64,000 nt of DNA from an uncultured bacterium (GTDB taxonomy: Bacteria; Bacillota_I; Bacilli_A; RFN20; CAG-826): assembly GCA_949300345.1 (NCBI GenBank), contig CASGDR010000007.1:105222-169221 (forward strand). The letters are read 5' to 3'. Below are positions 8,496 through 19,572 of this stretch, piece after piece. The notes under the pieces are model-generated. The model worked only from the letters and a program-made list of their open reading frames with translations. It was not told the DNA's origin and did not search any database. Position 1 is the first letter of the stretch. Each line of letters starts with the position of its first letter. A program made the translations under genes and the position numbers.

Positions 8496-9452
8496 ATGGA
8501 TAAGGAATCAATGGTTTTATACAAATTGACAGCCAACCCCGGTCTAGCCCAGGAGGTAAGCGATATCCTCGGGATACCCCTAGGCAACGCCTCGGTTACC
8601 CATTTCGCCGACGGCGAGGTCATGGTCCGCTCCCCGGATAATGTCCGTAACAAAAGGGTCTATATCATCCAGTCGACCGCAACTCCGGTGGCTGAGAGGC
8701 TGATGGAACTATTGGTTTTCGTTGATGGGCTTAGGAAGGGCAATGCCAGGGAAATTACCTTGGTCATCCCTTACTTCGGCTTCTCCAGGCAAGATAGGAT
8801 CGCTAGGAAAGGGGAACCCATTTCTGCGAAGCTGGTGGCCACCTTGCTAGAGACGGTCGGCATCGACAAAATCATCACCATGGACCTACATACCCCGCAG
8901 ATCCAAGGCTTTTTCTCCATCCCGGTCGATGACCTCTCTCCCATCCCTCTATTTGGCGAATATTACCGCAAAAAGCTTGCGGAAATGAAGATTCCGACCA
9001 ATGAGGTAACCGTTATTTCCCCCGATCACGGCTCGATCCACCGCGCCCGTGACCTAGCTTCCGAAATCCCGGATTCGACCCTAGCCATCATCGATAAGAG
9101 GCGTCCGGCTCCCAACACCGCCGAGGTCGTCAACATCGTCGGTGACATCAAGGGCCATACCTGCGTGATGATCGATGACATCATCGATACCGGCGGCACC
9201 ATCGTGAACTCCGTCAAGGCCCTATTAGCCCACGGGGCTAGGGAAGTGCTCGTTGGAGGTACCCATGGGGTCTTCTCCTCCAACTATCAAGAACTCATCG
9301 AATCAGGGATCATCGATTTGGTCGTCACCAATTCCATCGAGCATAGGGGCGGGGAAGTAAAGACCATTTCCATCGCTCCGATGATCGCTAAGCTCATCCA
9401 GGCCAACGAAGAAGGTGGGGACATTCCCGATTCCTGGATGTCATTCTATTGA
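8496..9452 (+). CDS. prs: Ribose-phosphate pyrophosphokinase (PRPP synthetase)
   Basis: Makes PRPP from ribose 5-phosphate and ATP for nucleotide, NAD, His and Trp synthesis. From the ATG at 8496 it is 318 residues, the normal class I length. Motifs: FADGEVMV and PYFGFSRQDR in the N-terminal half, MDLHTPQIQGFF, SPDHGSIHRA and the PRPP-binding loop MIDDIIDTGGTI near residue 228. The frame extends further upstream to 8451 but that part overlaps the previous gene and lacks homology. Its stop is followed within about 20 bases by the promoter region of the queuosine operon. Confidence 0.95.
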   Translation: MDKESMVLYKLTANPGLAQEVSDILGIPLGNASVTHFADGEVMVRSPDNVRNKRVYIIQSTATPVAERLMELLVFVDGLRKGNAREITLVIPYFGFSRQDRIARKGEPISAKLVATLLETVGIDKIITMDLHTPQIQGFFSIPVDDLSPIPLFGEYYRKKLAEMKIPTNEVTVISPDHGSIHRARDLASEIPDSTLAIIDKRRPAPNTAEVVNIVGDIKGHTCVMIDDIIDTGGTIVNSVKALLAHGAREVLVGGTHGVFSSNYQELIESGIIDLVVTNSIEHRGGEVKTISIAPMIAKLIQANEEGGDIPDSWMSFY

Positions 9453-9495
9453 TTGCCAAGCAGTTTATATATAATTTGCCACGGCTAAATAGCCG

Positions 9496-9535
9496 ACGTG
9501 TTCTTCCTCTGAACCACGTATAAAAAACAAGGAGG
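9496..9535 (+). promoter_or_regulatory. PreQ1-I riboswitch covering the queT ribosome binding site
   Basis: Stem P1 is ACGTG (9496-9500) with CACGT (9515-9519); the 14-base loop starts TTC and is C/T-rich; the A-rich tail ATAAAAAACA runs from 9520 into AAGGAGG (9529-9535). This order of small stem, pyrimidine loop and A-rich tail followed by the Shine-Dalgarno sequence matches the class I preQ1 aptamer, in which the tail pairs back into the loop as a pseudoknot. Because the tail directly abuts AAGGAGG, ligand binding should hide the ribosome site and reduce queT translation. A TATAAT at 9470-9475 with a weak TTGATT 15 bases upstream may be the promoter; a small hairpin (CGGCT/AGCCG, 9482-9495) precedes the aptamer. 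Confidence 0.85.
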
Positions 9536-9544
9536 TCAGTTCTT

Positions 9545-10057
9545 ATGACCAATCAAAAACTCATCCGCAAGATCGTTGCCAACGCTTTGTTGGCAGCGGT
9601 CTATTTTGTTGTGACCCTGCTTTGTTCTCCCTTTGCCTATGGGGCCATCCAGTTTCGGATTTCCGAAGTATTGATATTGCTTTGCTTCTTCCGACCCGAC
9701 TTGATTTGGGGCATTACCCTTGGCACCGTTCTGGCCAACATCGGCTCGATTTCCATGTTCGGTCCTTGGGACATGCTCTTCGGGGGACTAGCGACCCTAG
9801 TGGCCGCAATCGGAGTGGCCTATTTATCGCCCCGGCTTTATGTGGCGGTCCTTTGGCCGGTCGTGGTCAACGCTTTCGTGATTGCCGCGGAGCTATATTT
9901 TATCTCCGGCATCGACTACTGGTATTCCGTCCTAACCGTCGGGGGAGGGGAGTTGGCTGTTTTGGCAGTCGGCTATGTCCTGATGCTATATCTGATCAGG
10001 CGCAAGGCCTTCATGGATTCCATCGAGGCCACCAGGCATCTAGCCATCAGATGGTAG
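9545..10057 (+). CDS. queT: QueT family queuosine-precursor transporter
   Basis: 170 residues with five to six hydrophobic segments; the family-specific QFRISEVLILLCFF segment follows the first two helices. QueT proteins are substrate-binding (S) components of ECF transporters that import preQ1 or a related queuosine precursor, and need a shared energising module encoded elsewhere. The start is set by AAGGAGG nine bases upstream, inside the preQ1 riboswitch. It heads the operon with tgt, queA and queH. An AAACCC/GGGTTT hairpin without a T-run (10058-10075) lies between queT and tgt. Confidence 0.9.
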   Translation: MTNQKLIRKIVANALLAAVYFVVTLLCSPFAYGAIQFRISEVLILLCFFRPDLIWGITLGTVLANIGSISMFGPWDMLFGGLATLVAAIGVAYLSPRLYVAVLWPVVVNAFVIAAELYFISGIDYWYSVLTVGGGELAVLAVGYVLMLYLIRRKAFMDSIEATRHLAIRW

Positions 10058-10077
10058 AAACCCTCTTTAGGGTTTAG

Positions 10078-11213
<1,136 letters not shown>

Positions 11214-11214
<1 letters not shown>

Positions 11215-12254
11215 TGGATATCTCCCTTTTTGATTTCGATCTTCCCGAAGAATTGATTGCCCAATCCCCGGAAAAGCAAAGGGATGCCTGCCGTCTTTTG
11301 CTCATCGATAGGGAACATAGAACCTATCAGGACAGGGTCTTCAGCGACATCATCGATTTCCTAGGGCCCAATGACGTACTGGTAAGAAACAACACCAGGG
11401 TCATTCCTGCGCGCCTGATTGGGAAGAAGGATTCCGGCGGGGCGGTGGAAGTGTTGCTTTTGAAAAACCTCCATGGCGATGTCTGGGAATGTTTGGTCGG
11501 GCACGCCAGATCGGTGAGGCTAGATAGTATCTGCTACTTCGGAAACGGGGAACTAAGCTGCACTTGTATCGGGGTCTATGAGGAAGGGATCCGCCACATG
11601 GAATTCCATTATGAAGGGATTTTCCTCGAGGTCCTTGAAGCCCTAGGCCAGATGCCTCTACCCCCTTATATCAAGAAGCAGTGCTCCAATAAGGAAGACT
11701 ACCAGACCGTGTATGCGAAGGTGCCCGGATCGGCTGCCGCGCCGACGGCCGGCTTCCATTTCACCGAGGAATTGCTGGGGAAAATTCAAGCAAAAGGCGC
11801 GCAAATCGTCGATATAACGCTCGATATTGGCCTAGGAACTTTCCGTCCGGTCAAGGTCAATGACACCAAAGACCACGTCATGCATTCGGAATGCTATGAG
11901 ATGTCTGCTAGCGCGGCCGAGATCCTTAACAAAGCCAAGACGGAGGGCAAGCGCATCATCGCCGTGGGCACCACTTCGGTAAGGACCCTTGAGGCCAATA
12001 TGAGCAAGTATGGGATGTTTACCCCCACTAGGGAAGATACCCGCATCTTCATCTCTCCGGGCTATAAGTACCAAGCCGTGGATGCGCTTATAACAAACTT
12101 CCACCTGCCCAAGTCCACCCTCATCATGCTCGTCAGTGCCTTCATGGGCCGGGAATTCACCCTGGAATGCTATAGGCACGCGGTAGAAGAGCGATACCGC
12201 TTCTTCTCTTTCGGGGATTCGATGTTCATCTATGGAAAGCCGTCCGAAGATTGA
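11214..12254 (+). CDS. queA: tRNA preQ1(34) S-adenosylmethionine ribosyltransferase-isomerase
   Basis: Transfers and rearranges the ribosyl part of AdoMet onto preQ1-tRNA, giving epoxyqueuosine. 346 residues, typical of the family; family stretches include FDFDLPEELIAQ at the start, VRNNTRVIPARL, PLPPYIKK, GSAAAPTAGFHFT and VGTTSVRTLE. It starts inside the last codon of tgt and overlaps queH by 23 bases, so the four-gene unit is tightly packed. Confidence 0.97.
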
Positions 12255-12894
12255 TTATTACCAGAAGTCCCTAGAGATCATTTCCGGATTGCCTAGGGGC
12301 AAGCGGCCCAGCCTTTTGATTCATGCTTGCTGCGGGCCCTGCGCCACCCACCCCATCATCTGGCTGGCCCCGCATTTCGATGTCACCCTTTACTATCAGA
12401 ACTCCAACATCCGCCCATACGCGGAATATCTAAAAAGGCTAGGGGAGGTTAAGAAACTGCTCGGCTACTATGAGCAGGACTACGGCTATGAGTTCAAGCT
12501 GATCGTCCCAGAATACCATGAGGACTTCCTCGATTGCCTGATCCCCCTCAAAGATGAACCGGAAGGGGGCAAAAGATGCCTGGTCTGTTACAAGAAGAGG
12601 ATGGAAGAGGGGTATTTATATGCCAAGGAACACGGCTATGAATACTTCGCCACCCTGATGACCATATCAAGGGAGAAGGATAGCCAGGTCCTCAACGCCC
12701 TAGGCTCCGAACTCGAAGCCAAGTACCAAGGCCCCAAATACTTCTATAGCGATTTCAAGAAAGCCCAGGGCGGGGATGTGGCCCTGAGGCTTAGGAAACA
12801 CTATGGTCTCTATTACCAGAACTTCTGTGGCTGCCCCTTCTCCAAAAGGGATGCCAAAGGGGAACTCCTGGACTATTACCAAAGCGTCAAATAA
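12232..12894 (+). CDS. queH: Epoxyqueuosine reductase QueH
   Basis: Reduces epoxyqueuosine to queuosine in tRNA; QueH (old name DUF208) is unrelated to the cobalamin-dependent QueG. 220 residues. It shows the paired cysteines HACCGPCATHP near residue 31, a second Cys pair (RCLVCYKKRM near residue 116) and FCGCPFSKRD near the C-terminus, which together ligate iron in this family. It starts within queA. No de novo preQ1 genes (queC, D, E, F) are present here, so the operon fits salvage of imported precursor. Confidence 0.93.
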   Translation: MESRPKIDYYQKSLEIISGLPRGKRPSLLIHACCGPCATHPIIWLAPHFDVTLYYQNSNIRPYAEYLKRLGEVKKLLGYYEQDYGYEFKLIVPEYHEDFLDCLIPLKDEPEGGKRCLVCYKKRMEEGYLYAKEHGYEYFATLMTISREKDSQVLNALGSELEAKYQGPKYFYSDFKKAQGGDVALRLRKHYGLYYQNFCGCPFSKRDAKGELLDYYQSVK

Positions 12895-13033
12895 GAAAAT
12901 AATCAGATCAATTTTTGTGCATCATGCACGAAGTTTTTGGAAGTTTTACAATGTGGGCCGCCAAAAAGTTCCGCAATTGTCGGGCCTAATCGGAATAGTC
13001 CGATAAAACCTATTCATCTTACTCATTTTTCGG

Positions 13034-13062
13034 TTGTTTTCGCATGGCCGCGCACGTATACT
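13034..13062 (+). promoter_or_regulatory. Promoter of the S10-spc-alpha ribosomal cluster
   Basis: TTGTTT (13034-13039), a 17-base spacer and TATACT (13057-13062). It is the best promoter in the 299-base gap before rpsJ. Upstream in the same gap lie two small inverted repeats, GTGCAT-C-ATGCAC (12917-12929, possibly a weak terminator of the queuosine operon) and ATCGGA-ATAG-TCCGAT (12989-13004). Confidence 0.65.
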
Positions 13063-13066
13063 TTCA

Positions 13067-13193
13067 AACGCTGGCGCTTGCGTTGATACGCGAGGTTGCC
13101 GACACACCCACAGGCGTTGTCATGAAATGGGGTGTCGGGGAATTCGCTTAGAGCAAGGCGCCGGAAGCCTGAAATACGGAGGACACAACATTC
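13067..13193 (+). promoter_or_regulatory. Structured 5' leader of the S10 operon
   Basis: Downstream of the predicted start point are two stems: AACGC/GCGTT (13067-13071 and 13080-13084) and a longer one, CCGACAC-A-CCC paired with GGG-GTGTCGG (13099-13109 and 13129-13138) with a 19-base loop. The ribosome site of rpsJ (ACGGAGGA) follows some 35 bases later. Leaders of ribosomal operons are often bound by one of their own products (L4 in E. coli); whether that happens here is inference. Confidence 0.45.
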
Positions 13194-13505
13194 ATGGCAA
13201 AGGAAAAGATCATCCGCGTCAGATTGCAAGCCTACGACCACAAGATCCTCGACGCTTCAGTCGAAAAGATCCTCGAGGCCGCCAAGAAGACCGGAGCAGG
13301 GGTCAGGGGTCCCATCCCTCTACCCACCGAAAAGCAGGTTTATACCGTGCTAAGGGCTACCTTCAAATACAAGGATAGCCGCGAACAGTTCGAAATCAGG
13401 ACCCACAAGCGCCTGATCGACCTGATCAATCCCAAAAAGGAAACCGTCGAAATCCTTAGGAAGCTCGATCTTCCCAACGGAGTCGACATCGACATCAAGC
13501 TATAA
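13194..13505 (+). CDS. rpsJ: Ribosomal protein S10
   Basis: Small-subunit head protein; also NusE, a partner of the transcription factor NusB. 103 residues, normal length. The family sequence is continuous ([45 protein letters not shown]). First gene of the cluster, 11 bases before rplC. Confidence 0.98.
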   Translation: MAKEKIIRVRLQAYDHKILDASVEKILEAAKKTGAGVRGPIPLPTEKQVYTVLRATFKYKDSREQFEIRTHKRLIDLINPKKETVEILRKLDLPNGVDIDIKL

Positions 13506-13516
13506 GGAGACCCCGC

Positions 13517-14386
13517 ATGAAACAACTACTCGGAAGAAAAATGGGCATGACCGAGGTCTTCGCCGAAGACGGGACCATGTACCCCGTCACGGTCATCGAA
13601 GTCCTGCCCAATACCGTCCTTGGCAAAAGGACCAAGGAAAAGAATGGCTATGAGGCCCTGCAGATCGGCTATGAAGACGCCAAGAGCAAGAGCCTGAGCA
13701 AGCCGCTTCAAGGGTTCTACAAGAAGTCCGGCGTCAGCGCCAAGAAACACATCGTGGAACTCAAGGGCGACGAAATCTACTCCCATGAAGTGGGGGAGAG
13801 CTTCGGGGCCGAAATCTTCGCCTCCGGTGAAGTCGTCGACGTGATCGGCACTTCAAAGGGCCATGGTTATAGCGGCACCATCAAGCGCTACCACCACCAC
13901 ATCGGACCCAAGGGACACGGTTCCGGCTATCACCGCCAGATCGGCTCGCTCGCCAATAACGGCCGCTGCAACAACCGCGTCATCCCCGGCAAGACCATGT
14001 CCGGGCACCATGGCAACGAATCGGCCACCGTGCTCAACCTGCTCGTGGTCGAATCCAACCCCGAAAAGGGATACATCCTCGTCAAGGGCGGTATCCCCGG
14101 ACCCCGCAAGGGACTCGTGGTCGTCCGCTCCGCTGTCTTGACCCAGTTCAAGAAGCCGGTTCTGAAGACCCTAGTCGACCTCAAGGCCAAAGAAGAGGCT
14201 GAACTGGCCGCCAAGAAGGCTGCCGAAGAAGCCGCAAGGGCCGAGGCCGAAGCCAAGAAGACCGCCGAAGAGGCTGCCAAGAAAGCCGCTGAAGAAGCCG
14301 CCAAGGCTGCCGAAGCCAATAAAGAAGCAAAAGAAGAACCCGCGCCCGTGGCCTCGGAAGCCAAGAGCGAGGAGAAAGGAGAATAA
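13517..14386 (+). CDS. rplC: Ribosomal protein L3 with long C-terminal tail
   Basis: Core large-subunit protein near the peptidyl-transferase centre. 289 residues against about 205-215 usually. Residues 1-212 are normal L3 ([42 protein letters not shown]). About 75 residues at the C-terminus are an Ala/Glu/Lys-rich, probably helical tail with no counterpart in standard L3. The tail is in frame and uses the same codons as the core. Confidence 0.97.
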   Translation: MKQLLGRKMGMTEVFAEDGTMYPVTVIEVLPNTVLGKRTKEKNGYEALQIGYEDAKSKSLSKPLQGFYKKSGVSAKKHIVELKGDEIYSHEVGESFGAEIFASGEVVDVIGTSKGHGYSGTIKRYHHHIGPKGHGSGYHRQIGSLANNGRCNNRVIPGKTMSGHHGNESATVLNLLVVESNPEKGYILVKGGIPGPRKGLVVVRSAVLTQFKKPVLKTLVDLKAKEEAELAAKKAAEEAARAEAEAKKTAEEAAKKAAEEAAKAAEANKEAKEEPAPVASEAKSEEKGE

Positions 14387-14389
14387 CCC

Positions 14390-15028
14390 ATGGCCAACAC
14401 CATCAGCGTCCCGGTCCTAAACCTGACCGGCGAAAAAGTGGGAACCGTCTCCCTCTCCAAGGACGTGTTCGCCCTTGAAGGCGACCACAAGCAGGCCATC
14501 GCCGATGCCGTCAACGTCTATCTGGCCAACCGCCGTCAGGCGACTGCCAAGACCAAGACCCGCCACGAAGTATCCGGCGGCGGCAAGAAGCCCTGGCGCC
14601 AGAAGGGCACCGGAAGGGCCCGCGCCGGCAGCTCCCGCTCCCCGATCTGGGTCGGCGGCGGCACCGTCTTCGGTCCCGACGGCAGGCAGAACTACAAGCT
14701 CAGCCAGAACAAGAAGGCCCATAACCTGGCCCTCCGCTCGGTCTGGAGCGACAAGGCTGCCTCCAAAGGCATCATCGTGATCGATAGCCTTGAACTCAAG
14801 GGCATCTCCACCAAGGAGTTCGCCAAGGACCTCACCGCCATCAAGTGCGACGGCAAGGCCCTGCTCGTCACCGATAACGACAACAAAAACCTTATATATA
14901 GCGCGCGCAACATCCCGAGCCTATCCATCCGCACCGCGGACAATGTCTCGGTCTATGACCTGCTCAATCACCGCTATGTCATCGTCAGCAAGAAGGACAT
15001 CAAGTCCATCGAGGAGGCCCTAAGCTAA
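14390..15028 (+). CDS. rplD: Ribosomal protein L4
   Basis: Large-subunit protein lining the exit tunnel. 212 residues, normal. The tunnel-loop region ([20 protein letters not shown], then [14 protein letters not shown]) is intact. In E. coli L4 represses its own operon by binding the leader, which makes it the first candidate ligand for the 13067-13193 leader. It overlaps rplW by one base. Confidence 0.98.
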   Translation: MANTISVPVLNLTGEKVGTVSLSKDVFALEGDHKQAIADAVNVYLANRRQATAKTKTRHEVSGGGKKPWRQKGTGRARAGSSRSPIWVGGGTVFGPDGRQNYKLSQNKKAHNLALRSVWSDKAASKGIIVIDSLELKGISTKEFAKDLTAIKCDGKALLVTDNDNKNLIYSARNIPSLSIRTADNVSVYDLLNHRYVIVSKKDIKSIEEALS

Positions 15029-15387
15029 TGGCAGAAGAAAAGAAGGCCAAGAAAAAGGCCAAGAAGGAAGAGTCCAAGCCTGTATTCGCGACCGCAACCG
15101 AGTCCGACTACAAGACCGTCCTCGTCCCCGTCATCACCGAAAAGTCGATGGCGCTAATCCAAAACGGCAACAAAGTGACCGTCAAGGTCGCTAGGGACGC
15201 CAACAAGATCCAGATCAAGGAAGCCTTCCAGAGGATCTTCCAGGTCAAGGTCACCGGGGTCAACACTTCCAATGTCAATCCCAAGAGGAAGACCCGCGGC
15301 GGGCGCTATCCCGGCACCGTCCCCGGCTTCAAGAAAGCGGTCGTCACCATCGCTAGCGGCGAGGCCATCGACCTCTTCCACGAGTAA
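15028..15387 (+). CDS. rplW: Ribosomal protein L23 with N-terminal Lys/Glu extension
   Basis: Protein at the tunnel exit, the docking site for trigger factor and SRP. 119 residues; the family core starts at about residue 30 (VLVPVITEKSM) and runs to the end. The first 28 or so residues (rich in K, E and A) are an extra tail. Its ATG overlaps the last base of rplD. Confidence 0.95.
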   Translation: MAEEKKAKKKAKKEESKPVFATATESDYKTVLVPVITEKSMALIQNGNKVTVKVARDANKIQIKEAFQRIFQVKVTGVNTSNVNPKRKTRGGRYPGTVPGFKKAVVTIASGEAIDLFHE

Positions 15388-15440
15388 GGCACCACTCTTA
15401 GGCAAATTGTCTATAAAGCATCCTTTATAGGAGAAAAGAA

Positions 15441-16274
15441 ATGGCTATCAAGACCTACCGTCCTTATACCAAGAGCCGCCGCGCAATGACGACTTCCGCG
15501 TATGAGGAAATCACAACCGCCTCTCCTGAAAAGTCCCTGCTATCCCCCCTCAAGCATAAGGGCGGACGCAACAATCAGGGCGTGATTACCTGCCGCCACA
15601 AGGGCGGAGGCAACAAGAGGCGCTACCGCATCATCGACTTCAAGAGGAACAAGGACGACATCCCTGCCACCATCAAGTCGATCGAATACGATCCCAATCG
15701 CAACGCCTTCATCGCCCTGGCCGTCTATGCCGATGGCGAGAAGCGCTACGTCTTGGCCCCCTCCGGGCTCAAGGTCGGCGACAAGATCGTCTCCGGAGCG
15801 GCTACCGACATCAAGGTCGGCAACTGCTGCGAACTAAAGAACATCCCCGACGGCACCGTGGTCCATAACCTCGAGCTGCAGCCGGGCAAGGGCGGACAGC
15901 TCTGCAGGGCTGCCGGCACCAGCGCCCAGGTCCTGGGCTCCGAAGGCCGCTACGTCACCGTGCGTCTGGCCTCCAGCGAAGTCAGGAAGCTGCTCAACAA
16001 CTGCCGCGCCACCATCGGCACGGTCGGAAACGAGGACCACAACCTCATCAATGTCGGCAAGGCCGGCAAAACCAGGCACTTCGGCATCCGTCCGACGGTC
16101 CGCGGTTCGGCCATGAACCCCAATGACCACCCCCACGGCGGCGGCGAAGGCAAGTGCCCCGTCGGCAAGGACGCTCCCCGCACCCCCTGGGGCAAGCGCG
16201 CCCTCGGCGTCAAGACCCGCCACAAGAAAAAGAATTCAAGTCGCCTCATCATCAGGCGCAAGAACGATAGATAG
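15441..16274 (+). CDS. rplB: Ribosomal protein L2
   Basis: Needed for subunit joining and peptidyl transfer. 277 residues, normal; the key C-terminal stretch [18 protein letters not shown], holding the functionally important His, is present, followed by [15 protein letters not shown]. Good Shine-Dalgarno sequence (TAGGAGAA) and a 53-base gap before it. Confidence 0.98.
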   Translation: MAIKTYRPYTKSRRAMTTSAYEEITTASPEKSLLSPLKHKGGRNNQGVITCRHKGGGNKRRYRIIDFKRNKDDIPATIKSIEYDPNRNAFIALAVYADGEKRYVLAPSGLKVGDKIVSGAATDIKVGNCCELKNIPDGTVVHNLELQPGKGGQLCRAAGTSAQVLGSEGRYVTVRLASSEVRKLLNNCRATIGTVGNEDHNLINVGKAGKTRHFGIRPTVRGSAMNPNDHPHGGGEGKCPVGKDAPRTPWGKRALGVKTRHKKKNSSRLIIRRKNDR

Positions 16275-16282
16275 GAGAAAGT

Positions 16283-16576
16283 ATGGCACGTTCATCAAAG
16301 AAAGGACCCTTCGTAGACAGCTACCTTCTCAAGAAGGTCGAGGCTCTCGATGCCTCGGGTCGCAAGGAAATCATCAAGACCTGGTCGCGCCGCTCGACCA
16401 TCTATCCGGCCTTCGTGGAACACACCTTCGCCGTCTATAACGGCAAGGAGCACATCACCGTCTATGTCACCGAAGACATGGTCGGGCACAAGCTCGGGGA
16501 ATTCGCCCCGACCCGCAACTTCCCGGGCCATCACGGCAACAACGCCGCCGACAAAGCCGCGGCCGGCCGCAAGTAA
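16283..16576 (+). CDS. rpsS: Ribosomal protein S19
   Basis: Small-subunit head protein contacting the A-site finger. 97 residues, normal length, with [17 protein letters not shown] at the start and [15 protein letters not shown] near the end. Confidence 0.98.
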   Translation: MARSSKKGPFVDSYLLKKVEALDASGRKEIIKTWSRRSTIYPAFVEHTFAVYNGKEHITVYVTEDMVGHKLGEFAPTRNFPGHHGNNAADKAAAGRK

Positions 16577-16586
16577 GGAGTAGCTT

Positions 16587-17042
16587 ATGGCAAAGAAGAA
16601 TACCGAACTCGCCGCGCGTGATACTGCGGTCGAGGAAAAGGCCGAAAAGAAGGCCAGGCGCTCCAAGAAGGAAGAGGTAAAGGAAGAGCCTATTAAGCCC
16701 GCCGTTACCCAAGCCCTCTGCATCGCCAAGGCCGTGCGCGTTACCCCCCGCAAGCTCCGCCTCGTCATCGACGTGGTCAGGGGCATGGACGTAAATGAAG
16801 CCCTCAAGCTCTTGAAGGCCATCAACAAGTCCGGGGCCGAACCCACCTACAAGGCCATCAAATCCGCGGCCTCCAATGCCGCCAACAACTTCGGTTTGGA
16901 TCCCGACAAACTCTATGTCGCCGAGATCCAAGCCTCCGACGGGATCAGGATGAAGCGCTACATCCCCCGGGCCAAAGGAAGCGCCTCAAGCATCATCAAA
17001 AGGACCAGCAACCTACGCGTGGTCGTCAAGGAAAGGAGATAA
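16587..17042 (+). CDS. rplV: Ribosomal protein L22 with N-terminal extension
   Basis: Exit-tunnel protein. 151 residues; the L22 core begins near residue 42 (ALCIAKAVRVTPRKLRLV) and ends normally with PRAKGSASSIIKRTSNLRVV. The first 40 residues are a Lys/Glu/Ala-rich extension not found in the standard protein of about 110 residues. Confidence 0.97.
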   Translation: MAKKNTELAARDTAVEEKAEKKARRSKKEEVKEEPIKPAVTQALCIAKAVRVTPRKLRLVIDVVRGMDVNEALKLLKAINKSGAEPTYKAIKSAASNAANNFGLDPDKLYVAEIQASDGIRMKRYIPRAKGSASSIIKRTSNLRVVVKERR

Positions 17043-17044
17043 GG

Positions 17045-17746
17045 ATGGGACACAAAGTCAACGCCGTCGGGATGCGCATCGGCATCAACCGCGGCTGGGA
17101 TAGCAACTGGTTCGCCTCCAAGAAGAACTACGCCGCCCTTCTTAACGAAGACATTGCCATCCGCTCCTACCTCGAAGAAAACCTCAAGGACGCCTTGCTT
17201 AGCCACATCAAGATCGGACGCACCAAGACCGATAAGGGCTACGGCGTCAAGATCGAGGCCTACTGCGGCCGTCCGGGCGCCGTCATCGGACAGGACGGAA
17301 GCAAGACCCTTGCCCTGACCAACGCCCTCAAGAAGATCGTGAAGTCGGGTACCGTGACCCTAGAGGTCAGGGACGTCAAGAATCCCGACCTCGACGCCAC
17401 CTTGCTTGGCAAGTGGATCGCCTCGGAAATCGAAAACCGCCAGAGTTTCCGCTCCACCCAGAAGAAGGCCCTCATGAGGGCTAGAAAAGCCGGTGCCGCC
17501 GGTGTTCGCACCATCTGCGGCGGCCGTCTGGGCGGCGCCGAAATCGCCAGGGCCGAAGGATATAAGGACGGAATCATCCCGCTACATACCCTCCGCGCCG
17601 ACATCGACTTCGCCAAGGTCGATGCCCACACCGCCTACGGCCGCATCGGCGTGAAGGTGTGGATCTGCCGCTCCCTGAACAAGGGTGCCAAGAAGGAAGA
17701 AAAGCCGGAAGGAGGCAGCAACAATGCTACAACCCAAACGCGTTAA
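17045..17746 (+). CDS. rpsC: Ribosomal protein S3
   Basis: Small-subunit protein at the mRNA entry channel, with an N-terminal KH domain. 233 residues, slightly longer than usual because of a hydrophilic C-terminal tail. Core motifs include [17 protein letters not shown] and the KH segment [12 protein letters not shown]. Its last 23 bases overlap rplP. Confidence 0.97.
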   Translation: MGHKVNAVGMRIGINRGWDSNWFASKKNYAALLNEDIAIRSYLEENLKDALLSHIKIGRTKTDKGYGVKIEAYCGRPGAVIGQDGSKTLALTNALKKIVKSGTVTLEVRDVKNPDLDATLLGKWIASEIENRQSFRSTQKKALMRARKAGAAGVRTICGGRLGGAEIARAEGYKDGIIPLHTLRADIDFAKVDAHTAYGRIGVKVWICRSLNKGAKKEEKPEGGSNNATTQTR

Positions 17747-18260
17747 GTACCGCCGTCCCCACGGACTGTCCTACGAAGGGCATTCCAAAGGCGGCAACCA
17801 GGTCGACTTCGGCGAGTTCGGCCTGCAGGCCATGGAAGGAGCCTATCTGACCGACAAGCAGATCGAATCCGCCCGTATCGTCTTGGCCCGTTATACCGAC
17901 CGTGCCGGCAAGATCTGGATCAAGGTCTTCCCGCACCTAGCCAAGACCAAGAAACCGGCCGAAGTCCGTATGGGCTCGGGGAAGGGTTCCCCCGAAGGCT
18001 GGGTCGCCGTCGTCAAAGAAGGCCGCGTCATCTTCGAGATCGGCGGGGTCAACGAGGCGTCTGCCAAAGAGGCCTTGAGGCTAGCTTCCTACAAGCTGCC
18101 CATCAAGTGCCGCGTCATCAAATCCACCCATAAGATCTCGGCCGCCGAACACGCGCTGATGGCTCAGGAGCACGAAAGCTCGCTTGAAGCCATCCGCGAA
18201 GAAGACGGCATCCAGGAAGCTCCGGCTAGCCAAACCGCCGAAGCCCCCAAGGCCGAATAA
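17724..18260 (+). CDS. rplP: Ribosomal protein L16 with C-terminal acidic tail
   Basis: Large-subunit protein near the A site. The ATG at 17724 ([14 protein letters not shown]) is the family start and has GGAGG ten bases upstream within the end of rpsC; an upstream in-frame ATG at 17685 gives a non-family N-terminus and was not used. 178 residues against 135-145 usually; the last 35-40 residues (Ala/Glu-rich) are an added tail. Confidence 0.97.
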   Translation: MLQPKRVKYRRPHGLSYEGHSKGGNQVDFGEFGLQAMEGAYLTDKQIESARIVLARYTDRAGKIWIKVFPHLAKTKKPAEVRMGSGKGSPEGWVAVVKEGRVIFEIGGVNEASAKEALRLASYKLPIKCRVIKSTHKISAAEHALMAQEHESSLEAIREEDGIQEAPASQTAEAPKAE

Positions 18261-18276
18261 GGAAAGGAGTTAGGCA

Positions 18277-18477
18277 ATGAACATCAAGGAAATCCGCGAA
18301 CTCAGCCCCGCTGAGCTAGACGAGAACCTCGCCTCGCTCCGTCAGAAACTCTTCGATCTCCGCCGCCAGAAGGCCGTCGGCCAACTCGAGCACGGGGAAG
18401 AAGTCAGAAGCGTGCGCAAGCAAATCGCGAAGCTGGAGACCGTCAAACGCGAACGTCAGCTCCAGATCGGGAGGTAA
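18277..18477 (+). CDS. rpmC: Ribosomal protein L29
   Basis: Small helical protein beside the tunnel exit. 66 residues, normal; [22 protein letters not shown] is split here only by reading, and the rest is the usual two-helix hairpin. The Shine-Dalgarno sequence is AAAGGAG. Confidence 0.97.
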   Translation: MNIKEIRELSPAELDENLASLRQKLFDLRRQKAVGQLEHGEEVRSVRKQIAKLETVKRERQLQIGR

Positions 18478-18479
18478 TT

Positions 18480-18863
18480 ATGGAAAGAAATAGAAGAAGC
18501 ACCTTCCAGGGCGTGGTCACTTCCACCAAGATGGACAAGACCATCGTGGTGACCGTCTCCACCAAGAGGAACGACCCCCTCTACCAGAAGCGGGTCGGAT
18601 ATAGCTCCAAATTCTATGCCCATGACGAGCATAACGAAGCCAAGGTAGGGGATACCGTGACCATCATGGCCTGCCGCCCCCTATCCAAGACCAAGAGGTT
18701 CCGCCTTGTCTCCATCGACAAGAAGGCCATCAGCATCGTCTCTTCCTCGGAAGCCGAAAAGGCCCTAGAGGCCGCCGAAGGATCGGCTGAGGAAATCCTC
18801 TCCAAGGCCGAGGAACCGGCCGTTGAAGAAGCCCCCGCCGAAGAGCCCAAAAAGGAGGAATAA
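18480..18863 (+). CDS. rpsQ: Ribosomal protein S17 with C-terminal acidic tail
   Basis: 16S rRNA-binding protein of the small subunit. The family core ([18 protein letters not shown] to about residue 83) is of normal length; some 42 further residues are a Glu/Ala-rich tail ending in KKEE, making 127 residues. Confidence 0.97.
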   Translation: MERNRRSTFQGVVTSTKMDKTIVVTVSTKRNDPLYQKRVGYSSKFYAHDEHNEAKVGDTVTIMACRPLSKTKRFRLVSIDKKAISIVSSSEAEKALEAAEGSAEEILSKAEEPAVEEAPAEEPKKEE

Positions 18864-18866
18864 GTT

Positions 18867-19235
18867 ATGATCCAGAACGAAACCAATCTGATCGTGGCCG
18901 ACAACTCCGGGGCCAAGATCGTCAGGGTCTTCCGCCAGTACCATGGCGCCAGGAGGAAGTTCTCTTCCATCGGCGACGTGGTCACCTGCTCGGTCAAGGA
19001 AGCCCAGCCCTCGGGCAAGGTCAAGAAGGGCCAGGTCGTCAAAGGCGTGATCGTGCGCCAGAAGCATGCCCTCCAGAGGCATGACGGCAGCACCATCGCC
19101 TTCGATGACAACGCCATCGTCCTCATCGACAACGACGGCGAACCCCTCGGGACCCGCGTCTTCGGGCCCGTGGCCAGGGAACTGCGTGACCTGGGTTACA
19201 TGAAGATCATCTCGCTAGCCAGCGAGGTGCTATAA
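18867..19235 (+). CDS. rplN: Ribosomal protein L14
   Basis: Intersubunit-bridge protein, also the target of the silencing factor RsfS. 122 residues, normal, with no added tail. It opens with the family stretch [16 protein letters not shown] and ends [14 protein letters not shown]. Confidence 0.98.
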   Translation: MIQNETNLIVADNSGAKIVRVFRQYHGARRKFSSIGDVVTCSVKEAQPSGKVKKGQVVKGVIVRQKHALQRHDGSTIAFDDNAIVLIDNDGEPLGTRVFGPVARELRDLGYMKIISLASEVL

Positions 19236-19249
19236 GGAAGGAGAACGTC

Positions 19250-19561
19250 ATGAATATCAAAAAAGGCGATAACGTCATCGTTCTCTCGGGCTCCGACAAG
19301 GGCAAGACCGGCATCGTCCAGAGGGTCTACCCCAAGCGCGAGCTCGTGGTCGTGGAAGGCATCAACGTCCACAAGAAGCACAAGAAGCCGACCCAATCGA
19401 CCCCCGAAGGATCGATCCTCGACATCTATGCCCCCATCCACGTGTCCAACGTCGCCCTCATCGACCCCAAGACCAAGAAGGCCACCAGGGTCCACATGGG
19501 CGTCGACAAAAACGGCAACAAAGTGAGGCTCGCCAAATCGGGCGAGAACCTCGATAAGTAA
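19250..19561 (+). CDS. rplX: Ribosomal protein L24
   Basis: Early assembly protein with a KOW motif at the start ([19 protein letters not shown]). 103 residues, normal length. Confidence 0.98.
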   Translation: MNIKKGDNVIVLSGSDKGKTGIVQRVYPKRELVVVEGINVHKKHKKPTQSTPEGSILDIYAPIHVSNVALIDPKTKKATRVHMGVDKNGNKVRLAKSGENLDK

Positions 19562-19572
19562 GGAGGCCCATT

